From contig DGOK01000012.1 in NCBI GenBank assembly GCA_002389385.1, forward strand, positions 5,551 to 69,550: 64,000 nt of DNA, given 5' to 3'. The position numbers and the translations under genes were made by a program. Below, piece by piece: positions 1-8,957 of the stretch (position 1 is its first letter; every line of letters begins with the position of its first letter). The DNA comes from Rhodospirillaceae bacterium UBA4468 (GTDB taxonomy: Bacteria; Pseudomonadota; Alphaproteobacteria; Rhodospirillales; Casp-alpha2). Below the pieces are notes generated by a model. The model was not told the origin of the DNA. It saw only the letters and a program-made list of their open reading frames with translations, and did no database searches.

Positions 1-1072
1 GCGCCAAGTAAGCTTGGTCAGAAATCTTAGTCCAACCGGACAGATCTTTCCGCGCCGCAACGAAGCTACTATCGATCCGCTTTGCGAGATCAGAATGAGC
101 ACGTACGCCCTCAAAGACTTCTTCTGAAGCTTCGTAGAAGCTGTCATAGACGTCATCAGAAAACTGACGAAGCTGTACGCCTTGCTCTTTAATGAGCTTG
201 GTTAGTGCAGCACCTGACTTCATGTTGTACTCAGCCATCATCACGTCGTTCTCAGCGCTAGCAGCAGATTCAATGATCACTTGATCATTCTTTGACAAAC
301 CGTCCCAGAACTTCTTGTTCATGCCGAGAGCAAGCATTGAGCCTGGCTCGTGGAACCCTGGATAGTAGTAGTACTTGGCAGCTTCATAGAACTTCATGAA
401 GCTATCGTTCCATGGTCCAACCCACTCGGTCGCATCAATCGCGCCAGAGACAAGGTTTTCATAAATTTGACCTCCAGGAAGTGAAACAGGTGAACCACCA
501 AGCTTGGCAATCACGTCGCCGCCAAGACCAGGCATCCGCATTTTCAGACCCTTGAAGTCATCAGCTGATTTGATTTCCTTGCGGAACCAACCACCCATCT
601 GACAACCGGTGTTACCAGCCATGACGCACTTGAGGCCAAACCCTGCTGCGAGTTCGTCCCAAAGTTCCTGACCACCGCCAAAGCGGATCCAGGCGTTCAT
701 CTCGGTGTATGTGAAGCCGAAAGGTACAGCTGTAAAGTAACCCCAACCTGGGTGCTTACCTTTCCAATAGTAGTCGGCAGCGTGATATGCTTGTGCGTTG
801 CCAGAAGCAACTTCGTCAAACGAATCAAATGCGCCAACACGTTCGCCAGCGGCGAAGTACTCAACACTAATCCGGCCATCGGTGGCATCAGCAATTCGCT
901 GTGCTACGCGTTGTGCACCTGTGCCGAGACCTGGAAAGTCACGTGGCCAAGTTGAAACAACGACCATCTTTTTTAGGCCCTGCGAAATTGCTGGCGTCGA
1001 AAAAGCCGTCGAAGCGGCGACGACACCTGCGCCAGCTACAGCTGACTTCTTAATAAAATCTCGTCTTTTCAT
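1..1072 (-). CDS. TRAP transporter substrate-binding protein (DctP/TakP-like), 3' end outside window
   Basis: Periplasmic solute-binding subunit of a tripartite ATP-independent transporter, which would deliver a carboxylate to a DctQM permease. The ATG at 1070-1072 follows a good ribosome site (GGGAGAA). The N-terminus is a twin-arginine signal (RRDFIKK, then Ala-rich) cut near residue 31. The frame is open to the window edge at about 357 residues, so little is missing. Family marks seen: the NTGCQMGGWFRKEI segment (154-167), Arg179 in LKMRM, where TRAP binding proteins place the carboxylate-binding Arg, and ATEWVGP at 214-220. These resemble TakP (alpha-keto acid binding), but the ligand cannot be read from sequence. 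The membrane subunits are not in the window and may lie to the left. Confidence 0.88.
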   Translation of the reverse strand, partial: MKRRDFIKKSAVAGAGVVAASTAFSTPAISQGLKKMVVVSTWPRDFPGLGTGAQRVAQRIADATDGRISVEYFAAGERVGAFDSFDEVASGNAQAYHAADYYWKGKHPGWGYFTAVPFGFTYTEMNAWIRFGGGQELWDELAAGFGLKCVMAGNTGCQMGGWFRKEIKSADDFKGLKMRMPGLGGDVIAKLGGSPVSLPGGQIYENLVSGAIDATEWVGPWNDSFMKFYEAAKYYYYPGFHEPGSMLALGMNKKFWDGLSKNDQVIIESAASAENDVMMAEYNMKSGAALTKLIKEQGVQLRQFSDDVYDSFYEASEEVFEGVRAHSDLAKRIDSSFVAARKDLSGWTKISDQAYLA

Positions 1073-1294
1073 TTGGATTCTCCCTGTACGCGTTATTGAA
1101 TAAACTACGGCGGAAAATGTAAAAACATCACAATTGCCACTGCAATTATTTTCGATCCCTTAGGATGCGGGCATTCTCCGGCAGATCAAGGAAAAACTGA
1201 CGTTTTAGGCATGAGTTTCGTGCATGAAACGCACAAATAAAGAGCATATAATGAATGCGGAATGTGTCTGTATTGTTTGAAAAACAATGAAAAC

Positions 1295-1840
1295 CTATTT
1301 TGAGAAGGTTTTTGAGCGTGATATCGGCGGCCGATACGCGCTGATTCCTTCCATAGGCGTGGAGATATTATAGGAAATTAATGCGCCTGTAGCCTTTGAT
1401 AAGGCACTGAAACTAGACGGAAATATGCAATTTGGATGGCCAGCCGCTGCGTAAATTTTATCAAACCTCTTGAGCGAGGCATCCATGACCATGGGGAGGG
1501 GATGATTAAGCCCTATGGGGGCAACACCGCCGATTGAAAAGCCGGTGATAGCTTTCACTTCAGATGCCTGTGGGCGACGGACTTTGCCTTTCATATTGAA
1601 TGCTTTGGGTAAGTTATCTTCAATACACTGATGATCACCCGCAACGAGGGCCATCACAAACCGGGTATCAATACAGAACACCAGCGATTTGACGATCGCC
1701 CCCAACTCACATTCAAGGGCATCTGCGGCAGCCTGGGCACTGCGTGCAGATGTCTCAAGATTCAATGCATTGTCACCAATCCCAGATGTAACGAGAGCGT
1801 TGCGTACACGTTTAACAGCAGGGCGCTCTAGCTCACTCAT
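1295..1840 (-). CDS. YbaK/EbsC-type aminoacyl-tRNA deacylase
   Basis: A 181-residue single-domain protein of the YbaK/ProX editing superfamily, which hydrolyses mischarged aminoacyl-tRNA in trans. Marks seen: IVKSLVFCID near residue 50, where the family has the conserved catalytic Lys, and a Gly-rich loop (GFSIGGVAPIG) near 105. Length is normal (150-180). It reads in the same direction as the GST gene upstream, 21 nt away, so the two are probably co-transcribed. Substrate specificity (Cys-tRNA(Pro) or another) cannot be told. Confidence 0.82.
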   Translation of the reverse strand: MSELERPAVKRVRNALVTSGIGDNALNLETSARSAQAAADALECELGAIVKSLVFCIDTRFVMALVAGDHQCIEDNLPKAFNMKGKVRRPQASEVKAITGFSIGGVAPIGLNHPLPMVMDASLKRFDKIYAAAGHPNCIFPSSFSALSKATGALISYNISTPMEGISAYRPPISRSKTFSK

Positions 1841-1861
1841 GACAATACTCCATCTGTGTTT

Positions 1862-2491
1862 TTAGTTTGCGAACGGAACAGCCATGCCGCGTTCAACGCC
1901 TGGACGAGCAGTCAGTTGTTCAAACCAACGCTTCACATTTGGGAAATCGTTTAAGTCCACTTGATGGCGCTCAAACCGTGAAATCCATGGATAGCAGGCA
2001 ATATCGGCAATCGAGTATGCATCGCCAGCCATATATTCGTTTTTGCCCAACTGGGTGTTCATGACGCCATACAGTCGCTTGGCTTCTTCGTGATAGCGTT
2101 TCTGCCCATAAGGCACGACTTCCTTTGGATTGAACATGAAGTGATGGGCTTGTCCAACCATTGGACCCAAGCCACCCATTTGCCACATCAACCATTCCAT
2201 GACCTTGGCGCGCGCACGAGGTTCCGTTGGTAGCAACTCAGAACCGGTTTTTTCAGCCAGATACACCAAAATAGCGCCAGATTCGAAAACACTTAAAGAT
2301 TCACCACCTGGGCCGTCTTCATCAACGATTGCGGGAATACGATTGTTCGGTGAAATTGCGAGAAATTCTGGTTTAAATTGCTCACCTTTTCCGATGTGGA
2401 TTTCATGCGCTTGATACTCAAGTCCGAGTTCTTCCAACATGATTGATGCTTTTCGGCCGTTGGGGGTTCCCCATGTGTATAATTGAATCAT
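1862..2491 (-). CDS. Glutathione S-transferase, Nu-class/YfcG-like
   Basis: A 209-residue cytosolic GST. The N-terminal thioredoxin fold starts MIQLYTWGTPNG; the TPNG element is typical of Nu-class (YfcG, YghU, Ure2p-like) enzymes, in which Thr/Asn rather than Tyr or Ser activates glutathione and disulfide-bond reductase activity is common. NNRIPAIVD (around 49-57) carries the cis-Pro and ESGAILVYLAE (around 70-80) the Glu-Ser that binds the gamma-glutamyl part. The C-terminal helical domain is complete. Probably first gene of a short unit with the YbaK-like gene. Confidence 0.88.
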   Translation of the reverse strand: MIQLYTWGTPNGRKASIMLEELGLEYQAHEIHIGKGEQFKPEFLAISPNNRIPAIVDEDGPGGESLSVFESGAILVYLAEKTGSELLPTEPRARAKVMEWLMWQMGGLGPMVGQAHHFMFNPKEVVPYGQKRYHEEAKRLYGVMNTQLGKNEYMAGDAYSIADIACYPWISRFERHQVDLNDFPNVKRWFEQLTARPGVERGMAVPFAN

Positions 2492-2637
2492 TTTTTTATC
2501 TCATCCATGACTTGCTAATGTTGCCAAAAGCATAGGTAATTCGCTGAGCGGTGCAAGCGTCTCAAATCTTAACCAGCTACATTGCCTACGAATAAATATC
2601 TGGTGTTTTGCATAAGAAAGACTTGGAACGGTCGTTA

Positions 2638-3135
2638 ATGACAGATTATGCCCTCGATGAACTGAATTTGCTTATCGTTGATGACAGCAAGCACATGCGC
2701 ACGTTAGTGCGAACAATCGTCAATTCACTCGGCATTCTTGAAGTTTATGAGGCTGAAAATGGTGAACAAGCCTATAAAGTTCTCGAGGACTTTCCCGTAG
2801 ATATTATCATCGTAGATTGGAATATGTCGCCCATGGACGGCATTGAATTTACCAGACAAGTCCGCACGAGCGATGATAGTCCGAATGCCTATGTTCCGAT
2901 CATCATGTTGACGGGACACACGCAAATGAAGCGGGTCGAAATCGCACGAGATGCAGGCGTAAATGAATTTTTAGCAAAGCCGGTATCGGCAAAAAAGATA
3001 TACCAGCGGATCCATGAAATCTTGGAAAAGCCGCGCCAATATATCCGGACGCCAAATTATTTTGGGCCCAATCGCCGGCGGAAGAATGATCCTGAATATA
3101 GAGGTGAAGAACGGCGGAAGCAGTCAGGTCGATAA
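2638..3135 (+). CDS. Single-domain response regulator with basic C-terminal tail
   Basis: CheY-like receiver of 165 residues. The start is taken at the ATG at 2638 (MTDYALDEL); a TTG at 2608 in the same frame would add ten residues. Acidic pair in LLIVDDS, phospho-acceptor Asp in IIIVDWNMSPMDG, Thr in IIMLTGH and Lys in FLAKPVS are all present. After the receiver comes a tail with YFGPNRRRK and EERRK, a form often seen in stand-alone receivers of Rhodospirillales. There is no output domain, so it probably acts by protein contact in a phosphorelay. No cognate kinase is adjacent. Confidence 0.85.
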   Translation: MTDYALDELNLLIVDDSKHMRTLVRTIVNSLGILEVYEAENGEQAYKVLEDFPVDIIIVDWNMSPMDGIEFTRQVRTSDDSPNAYVPIIMLTGHTQMKRVEIARDAGVNEFLAKPVSAKKIYQRIHEILEKPRQYIRTPNYFGPNRRRKNDPEYRGEERRKQSGR

Positions 3136-3149
3136 GCCGTTAGGCTAGG

Positions 3150-4403
3150 TTAGATAGACCAAGCGCCGCGTGTATTCAGAACATCTTTGCCTTTAAGAGC
3201 TTCGCCATTTCCAATCGAAAATGCCTTGTGATCTGTCAGCAGAACAATCGCACCGGCTTCGGCAACGGCTTCATCGAAAGGCATAAGGCGCGTATCTGCA
3301 AGTGCCGCCAAAGATTTTGGTAATACTTCGGTATGAGGCTCAACAACGATGATTGGATTGTCGACGAGATTGCGTAATTCCGTCACGACGTGAATGGATG
3401 GGCTTTCTCGAAGGTCATCGATATCCGCTTTATAGCTCAATCCCAGGCACGCAATCGGTGCACCGTTTTTTACGGATGTCAAAGATGCGATCTGTTTTGC
3501 AATCACTGCAGGTCGCCCATCGTTAACGTGCCGTGCCGTTTGAATAAGAGGGGTGCGCTCTGGGGCGGTTGCTGCGATGAACCAAGGGTCCACAGCAATA
3601 CAATGCCCGCCAACACCTGGGCCAGGGCTCAGAATATTTACCCGCGGATGATGGTTTGCGAGGCGAACGACATCACGAACATTAATGCCGAGCGGGTCAG
3701 CAACGTTTGCCAGTTCGTTTGCAAAGGCAATATTCACGTCCCTGTAGGCGTTCTCAGCGAGTTTTACGAGTTCTGCTGTTGGTGCCGTGGTCAGGTGCAT
3801 CTCGCCTTCAACAACGACGGCATAAAGTGAGGCTGTACGCTCGGCGCAATCATCACCAAGTCCACCAATCACCCGGTCGTTGTTGACCAGCTCTAAAAGT
3901 ACGCGCCCTGGCAACACGCGCTCTGGGCTATGCGCAATGCAGATATCATGCGCTGCTGTTGGATTGCTGAGCTCAGGCATTTTAAGGTCAGGTCGATCTG
4001 CTGCGAGCCACGAGGCAACTTGTTGTGTCGCCCCTATAGGTACCGTTGACTCAACGACAACCAAATCTCCCTTTTTAAGAACGGGAGCGATCGCATGGGT
4101 TGCGGCTTCAAGGTAGGATAAATCAGGTTTATGATTCTCATCGAATGGTGTCGGCACAGCGATAATAAATGCATCAGCTTCGACGGAGTCTATGCGTGCA
4201 GATAACTGACCTTTAGAAACAGCACCATGAACCACCATATCAAGATCGGTCTCAATGATATGAGGTTGCCCTGCGTTAATGCTGGCAACAGTCTTTGGGT
4301 TCACGTCGACGCCGGTGACACGGATGCCACGGCTCGCCAGTACCGCTGCAGTGGGCAGGCCAACATAGCCTAAACCGACAACACACACATGATCATACAC
4401 CAT
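3150..4403 (-). CDS. wecC: UDP-N-acetyl-D-mannosamine dehydrogenase
   Basis: NAD-dependent four-electron oxidation of UDP-ManNAc to UDP-ManNAcA, a precursor for surface polysaccharide. The 417-residue protein has an N-terminal Rossmann motif (VGLGYVGLPTA), the central ESTVPIGAT segment and the catalytic Cys in GVGGHCIAVDP near residue 265, as in the UDP-glucose/GDP-mannose dehydrogenase family. Its start overlaps the end of wecB by 11 nt, so the two are translationally coupled and catalyse successive steps. No transferase or polymerase is nearby, so the end product is unknown. Confidence 0.9.
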   Translation of the reverse strand: MVYDHVCVVGLGYVGLPTAAVLASRGIRVTGVDVNPKTVASINAGQPHIIETDLDMVVHGAVSKGQLSARIDSVEADAFIIAVPTPFDENHKPDLSYLEAATHAIAPVLKKGDLVVVESTVPIGATQQVASWLAADRPDLKMPELSNPTAAHDICIAHSPERVLPGRVLLELVNNDRVIGGLGDDCAERTASLYAVVVEGEMHLTTAPTAELVKLAENAYRDVNIAFANELANVADPLGINVRDVVRLANHHPRVNILSPGPGVGGHCIAVDPWFIAATAPERTPLIQTARHVNDGRPAVIAKQIASLTSVKNGAPIACLGLSYKADIDDLRESPSIHVVTELRNLVDNPIIVVEPHTEVLPKSLAALADTRLMPFDEAVAEAGAIVLLTDHKAFSIGNGEALKGKDVLNTRGAWSI

Positions 4404-5511
4404 ATTTTAGAACCTCCGTCGCAATGCGATGTGCCGCGTTGCCATCTCCATAAGGATTGTGTGCCCGGCTCATGCTTTCATAAACACTTCGATCATCGAG
4501 CAAAGCTGTTGTTTCACTGACGATACGTGCCCGGTCTGCGCCAACAAGTTTGACAGTACCTGCATCGACGGCTTCAGGGCGCTCTGTCACATCGCGCATG
4601 ACGAGAACCGGTTTCCCTAATGAAGGTGCTTCTTCCTGAATGCCGCCAGAGTCTGTGATGACAATGTCGGCGGCCATCATCAAATGCACGAACCTCGGAT
4701 AATCGAGTGGTCCGATGAGATGAACATTCGGCGTTTGGCCCAAAATTTCCATCACAGGCTTTTGTACATTTGGATTCAAATGCACGGGGTAGACAATTTC
4801 GATATCATCCCGCGTGGCAAGATCTGCGATGGCGTGGCAGATCTGATCGAACCCATCGCCAAAATTTTCCCGTCGATGCCCGGTTACGAGAATCATGCGG
4901 CGGTCATCGGAGAGCGTTGGGATATCGTTCTGGATCAATTGGCGGAATGCCTGATCCGTATCCAATTTATCTCGCGTCATATACAGCGCATCGATCACTG
5001 TATTCCCCGTAACATGTATGGATGTAGGATCGGTTCCGGCGCTAAGCAAGTTGCTTTTGGCACCTTCGGTGGGTGCAAAATGAAGCGTTGAAATACTGTC
5101 GGTGAGACGCCGGTACACTTCTTCTGGGAACGGGGCGTAAATGTCGCCGGTCCGAAGTCCGGCTTCAACATGGCCAACTGGAATACGTTGATAGAATGCA
5201 GCTAGGGCCGCAGCGAAGGTTGTTGTCGTATCGCCGTGAACAAGAACCATATCTGGCTTTTCAGCGTTGAGCGCTTTTGTCACGCCGTCGATCACGGCTG
5301 ATGTTAAGCCCGGCAACGTTTGGTTCGGCCGCATCAAGTTTAAATCGACATCTGGCGTGATATCAAAAAGGTCCAGCACCTGGTCCAGCATGTCACGATG
5401 TTGAGCTGTGACACATACCCTTGCATCCGCGCCTTGTTCGCGGAGCGCCAATAGCACAGGGGCCATTTTGATCGCTTCGGGTCGGGTGCCAAAGATTGAA
5501 AGGACGCGCAC
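4393..5511 (-). CDS. wecB: UDP-N-acetylglucosamine 2-epimerase (non-hydrolysing)
   Basis: Interconverts UDP-GlcNAc and UDP-ManNAc, feeding WecC. Seen: VLSIFGTRPEAIKMAPV at the N-terminus, HVEAGLRTGD, VTGHRRENFG and the TDSGGIQEEAP loop that closes the UDP site. The frame runs back to an ATG at 5580, but the GTG at 5511 is preferred: it starts the protein right at the first beta strand and has a GAGG ribosome site six bases upstream. The longer form would add 23 residues without family support and would overlap the divergent gene's leader. Confidence 0.9.
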   Translation of the reverse strand: MRVLSIFGTRPEAIKMAPVLLALREQGADARVCVTAQHRDMLDQVLDLFDITPDVDLNLMRPNQTLPGLTSAVIDGVTKALNAEKPDMVLVHGDTTTTFAAALAAFYQRIPVGHVEAGLRTGDIYAPFPEEVYRRLTDSISTLHFAPTEGAKSNLLSAGTDPTSIHVTGNTVIDALYMTRDKLDTDQAFRQLIQNDIPTLSDDRRMILVTGHRRENFGDGFDQICHAIADLATRDDIEIVYPVHLNPNVQKPVMEILGQTPNVHLIGPLDYPRFVHLMMAADIVITDSGGIQEEAPSLGKPVLVMRDVTERPEAVDAGTVKLVGADRARIVSETTALLDDRSVYESMSRAHNPYGDGNAAHRIATEVLKYGV

Positions 5512-5656
5512 GCTCTGCCTCACTCGCTTAACGCTAATACTAAAGCTCAAAGTATTGAGATAAAGCGTGTGAAGAGGCATGGCAAGTTTGCCTTTTGTCC
5601 GGCGGGGACTTCACATAAGCTCGACACTGATCAAATTAGTATTTCCAGGAGTACAG

Positions 5657-6475
5657 ATGACAGGTTTTTCGCGCCAGCTCTTAGTAGGTGCCTTAATTGC
5701 GCCCTTCGCTCTGACTTCGTGCGCAGGTGTATCGACAGATGCCCATGCGGATCTTGTTGCGCATCAAGCCATCTATAAAATGGAATTGTCTGCTTCTAGT
5801 ACGACGTCGCGTTTCAACGGACTTCGCGGCGCAGCGGTCTCGCAAATTGAGCGCACCTGCGAAGGTTGGGTTGTCAGCGAGCAAGTCGTTATGACAATGC
5901 TTACTGTTGCCGGCGGTGCCATTGAGCGCGAGATGAATTTTAAGGCGCGCGAGAGTTTTGATGGTCAGGCTTATTTCTTCGAGAGCAATGCCAAGACCAA
6001 CGGGCAACCCGAACAGTATAGTGGGAGTGCGCGTCGCACAGATAATGCGAATGCTGAAGCTGAGTTTGTGACACCGAAACCCTTTGAAATGCCGTTGCCT
6101 AAGGGGACATTGTTTTATGTCGGACTGACGGAATGGTTGATTGATCTTGTTAAATCAGGCGCGCGTACCGGCCAAACAATCTCTTTTGATGGCACCGACG
6201 ATGAAGGGGCCCAAAAAGTATCTGCATTCATTTTGCCAGATAGTATTGGCGGTGAGGGCCTGAATGGCGACCCTAAATTGTTGGACGCAAAGGCCTGGAA
6301 AGTCCGACTGGCTTTCTTCGAGACTGATGAGCAAGTCTCAGAACCAGACTTCGAAATCGCGCTGAGATTACTCGAAAATGGCATCGTGACACATTATGAA
6401 CTCATCTTTGATGACCTCATTGTCGATCAAACACTTGAAGACGTTTTACCCGCAAAAGATGAACGCTGCGGTTGA
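5657..6475 (+). CDS. eipB: EipB-family envelope integrity protein (DUF1849)
   Basis: Periplasmic protein of the DUF1849/EipB family, known from Brucella as needed for envelope integrity. The ATG at 5657 is chosen because AGGAG sits five bases upstream; it gives 272 residues with a signal peptide ending near ALTSCAG (possibly a lipobox). The mature part shows VAHQAIYKMEL, a Cys in ERTCEGW and a second Cys at the very end (DERCG); the family has a conserved disulfide joining two such positions. Divergent from wecB. A DsbA-like oxidase lies 0.9 kb downstream. Confidence 0.83.
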   Translation: MTGFSRQLLVGALIAPFALTSCAGVSTDAHADLVAHQAIYKMELSASSTTSRFNGLRGAAVSQIERTCEGWVVSEQVVMTMLTVAGGAIEREMNFKARESFDGQAYFFESNAKTNGQPEQYSGSARRTDNANAEAEFVTPKPFEMPLPKGTLFYVGLTEWLIDLVKSGARTGQTISFDGTDDEGAQKVSAFILPDSIGGEGLNGDPKLLDAKAWKVRLAFFETDEQVSEPDFEIALRLLENGIVTHYELIFDDLIVDQTLEDVLPAKDERCG

Positions 6476-6551
6476 TCGACATCTGGGTTGTGCCAAGGCA
6501 TTGAAATCGTTAGATTCTATCTAGGTTTCATCGTTGAGGAAGACGTCGTCA

Positions 6552-7328
6552 ATGAGGAATAGTTTTCGTACCGTGCGGACCACCAGCTGGATTGGTGTGT
6601 TTGCGGTCCTCACTCTTATGCTTTTTAGTACTACGTCCTTTGCTGAGGACCGTGGATTTCTGGGCATGCAAGTCCAAGGAAACTCGGTGTGGATCGCTGC
6701 TGCCCTAGGTCTTCCATCGACGGCAGGCGTTTTGGTCCGTGATGTGAGTGTTTACGGGCCTGCATCGCGCGCGGGTATTTCCCGAGGCGATATCATCACG
6801 AACGTCCATGGCACGAATATCGATACTTTTGAACGTTTGCTTCAAGTTGCCGGTAAATTAAAACCGGGCGATGACGTCGTGTTTGAAGTCTTGCGACTTG
6901 GGAAAAAGCTTTCCTTCAATATGAAGCTAACAGACTGGCCAGATGGATGGTCTGTAAACGCATCAACTTTCGCCGCACAACCTGATATTGGCATCACGTT
7001 TGCCGCGTTGACGCCCAAAATGCGTAAGCATTTGAATGTACGCTGGGGCACCATCGGTATTGCAGTTTCGGTTTCGAGTGAGGGTTTCGCAGGATTTACG
7101 TCTTTGCGCCGGGGAGACGTTGTGACACAGATCAATCAGGTCCCAGTTTGGGATCCTAAGCAATTTTTCGATGCGTATTCTGATGCGAAAAAAGCCGGCA
7201 AGGACGCATTGTTATTGCTGGTTGAGCGGTCGGATGGGTTGAAATACGTGATTCAGCCGATTGTCTATCCTGATGCGGGCCAGCAAGACCCCGGATTTAA
7301 ACTTCCGGGTATGCAACAAGGCGGCTAA
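6552..7328 (+). CDS. Secreted protein with two PDZ domains and no protease domain
   Basis: 258 residues from the ATG at 6552; GAGGA lies 11 bases upstream and a TTG at 6534 is an alternative start. A signal peptide ends near FAEDRG. Two PDZ-like units follow: one with GVLVRDVSVYGPASRAGISRGD at about 55-76 and a second with GFTSLRRGDVVTQIN at about 180-195. These look like the C-terminal PDZ pair of DegP/DegQ, but no Ser-His-Asp trypsin domain is present, so it cannot be a protease by itself. Probably a periplasmic adaptor. It follows eipB on the same strand. Confidence 0.75.
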   Translation: MRNSFRTVRTTSWIGVFAVLTLMLFSTTSFAEDRGFLGMQVQGNSVWIAAALGLPSTAGVLVRDVSVYGPASRAGISRGDIITNVHGTNIDTFERLLQVAGKLKPGDDVVFEVLRLGKKLSFNMKLTDWPDGWSVNASTFAAQPDIGITFAALTPKMRKHLNVRWGTIGIAVSVSSEGFAGFTSLRRGDVVTQINQVPVWDPKQFFDAYSDAKKAGKDALLLLVERSDGLKYVIQPIVYPDAGQQDPGFKLPGMQQGG

Positions 7329-7334
7329 TACGTT

Positions 7335-8099
7335 TTATTTCTCACGCGCTGATTTAATCAAACCTTCTAACGTTGCCGCGTCAACAGCGCCTGGCACCAA
7401 TGTTTGATTAACGACGAAAGCTGGCGTGCCACGAATATTCAGCGCCTCAGCCAGCGCCATTGTGTTAGCTAATTCATCATTGACCCGAGGGTCTTCCATA
7501 TTCTTTTTGACCAATTCAGGATCGAGACCGATTGATTCTGCGATTTCAAGAACGCGCGCTTCATTCAAGTTACCACGTGAGCGCATCAGGGCATCATTAA
7601 ACGGTATATACTTTTCTTTTGAATTAAAGAATACGCCCAACGCGGCCCGCGATGCTGCAATCGATTCTGGGCCTAAGATTGGAAACTCTTTGTAGACGAG
7701 ACGCACGTTGCCATCATCTTTGACAGTATCGATGACCGTATCATGCACACGCTTACAGTAACCGCATCGATAATCAAAGAACTCAACAATAGTCACATCA
7801 CCGTTTAAGTTGCCGCTAACGGGCGACGTTGGTGCGTTCTCCAATTGATCACGCATGCTCACCAGCTGGCGCTGACGCTCTGCTTCTGCATTCGCTTCTT
7901 CCGCCACTTGATGGGCGCGTACGGCATCGAGAATAACCTGTGGGTTAGACATGATGTAGTCATGCACCAACTTTTCAATCTCAGATGTTTTCGCTGTGGA
8001 AAACGGTTTTTCGGCCGCAGTTACATCAGTAATTGATGTCATGGTCAGTGCTGCTGAAACGCTAGCTGCGAAGAAGAGTGACTTAAGGCGATAAGACAT
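7335..8099 (-). CDS. DsbA-family thiol:disulfide oxidoreductase
   Basis: 254 residues with a signal peptide (cut near VTAAEKP), then an N-terminal helical region, then a thioredoxin fold with a CGYC active site near residue 112 and a cis-Pro loop (RGTPAFVV) near 226. This layout matches Com1/DsbA-like periplasmic oxidoreductases of alphaproteobacteria. The CxxC and TP loop argue for real redox activity. Candidate clients nearby include EipB with its two cysteines (inference). Ends 7 nt from the convergent PDZ gene. Confidence 0.85.
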   Translation of the reverse strand: MSYRLKSLFFAASVSAALTMTSITDVTAAEKPFSTAKTSEIEKLVHDYIMSNPQVILDAVRAHQVAEEANAEAERQRQLVSMRDQLENAPTSPVSGNLNGDVTIVEFFDYRCGYCKRVHDTVIDTVKDDGNVRLVYKEFPILGPESIAASRAALGVFFNSKEKYIPFNDALMRSRGNLNEARVLEIAESIGLDPELVKKNMEDPRVNDELANTMALAEALNIRGTPAFVVNQTLVPGAVDAATLEGLIKSAREK

Positions 8100-8217
8100 T
8101 ATCAGCTTTCAATTGTTTCGATTAGGTTGCCCAATGATGCGTGAGAGTGACGCGTAGGGCAAGTATTTGGGCTTGAATGCTGCGCATACTCACGCGGATG
8201 TGATTTTCGCTGTATTG

Positions 8218-8955
8218 TTAACGCTGAAGTCTAAGTGTCGCGATCCCCATGGATGAGGTCTGTGAACTGGGTTTGACGGCAATTCCGATGTATTTGATCT
8301 CGATTTTAGCAGGGTCGTCGCGTTGCCAGACTTGTCGGTGAATAAGAGATAAATCGACCGTATCGACCCACCAGCGGCCACCTTGCTCTGGTCCGCCACG
8401 TGCTATGTATTCAGCGGCTTCAGGCCGATCTTCGGCGGTTCGGAGTTTAATGATATTGCCGCGCCCAAGCGCAGTGCCATTCCAAATGATTGTGATAATG
8501 CGATCGACAACATCTTCATCGCGCCCCCCGATTTGCCACCAAGGCCTTCTCAATTCCTCATCACGGTTGACGAGACCAACAATGATACGAACCGGATGGG
8601 GGCCTGATTTCGGCGGTGCGACATGCCAGGCCCAACTCAGGTAGGGCGTTGCCAGCATTGATGCATTAACACGTCGTGCCAGCGCAAAAGATTGCTTCTC
8701 AGCGGTTATATTGAGGGCAGGTATTCGGTCTAGGGTCGAAATACGTAATGCGGATGCAGAGGGGCTGCCAGATAAGACCCAGTCGTCGGGGATGTGATCA
8801 TTGTTCAAGGCAGTTGAGAATGCTCTGTCGGGGCCTAACACATCTAAAGTGCCACCAAGCGGTGATGCGCTTCTTGGGGGCGCGCAGGCGCTCAAAAAAC
8901 CAATAACCAATAGTGTTAAAACGCAAATACGCGCTATATGATCTGCGGACTGCAT
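8218..8955 (-). CDS. DUF3047 lipoprotein
   Basis: 245 residues from the ATG at 8955, which lies 3 nt past the stop of the M48 gene, so the two are coupled. The N-terminus is a lipoprotein signal ending in FLSACAPP, with Cys as the lipid anchor. The mature part has the DUF3047 pattern: SWAWHVAPP, then RIIVGLVN, IITIIWNG and YIGIAVKPSSQT. It looks like a beta-sandwich protein of unknown function. The frame extends upstream to 9009, but that form would bury the signal peptide. Confidence 0.78.
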   Translation of the reverse strand: MQSADHIARICVLTLLVIGFLSACAPPRSASPLGGTLDVLGPDRAFSTALNNDHIPDDWVLSGSPSASALRISTLDRIPALNITAEKQSFALARRVNASMLATPYLSWAWHVAPPKSGPHPVRIIVGLVNRDEELRRPWWQIGGRDEDVVDRIITIIWNGTALGRGNIIKLRTAEDRPEAAEYIARGGPEQGGRWWVDTVDLSLIHRQVWQRDDPAKIEIKYIGIAVKPSSQTSSMGIATLRLQR

Positions 8956-8957
8956 CT

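Noticed and set aside
1210..1235. Palindrome GTTTC-N6-GAAAC between the TRAP and YbaK genes as operator
   Set aside because: Five-base arms are short enough to occur by chance and lie far from either start.
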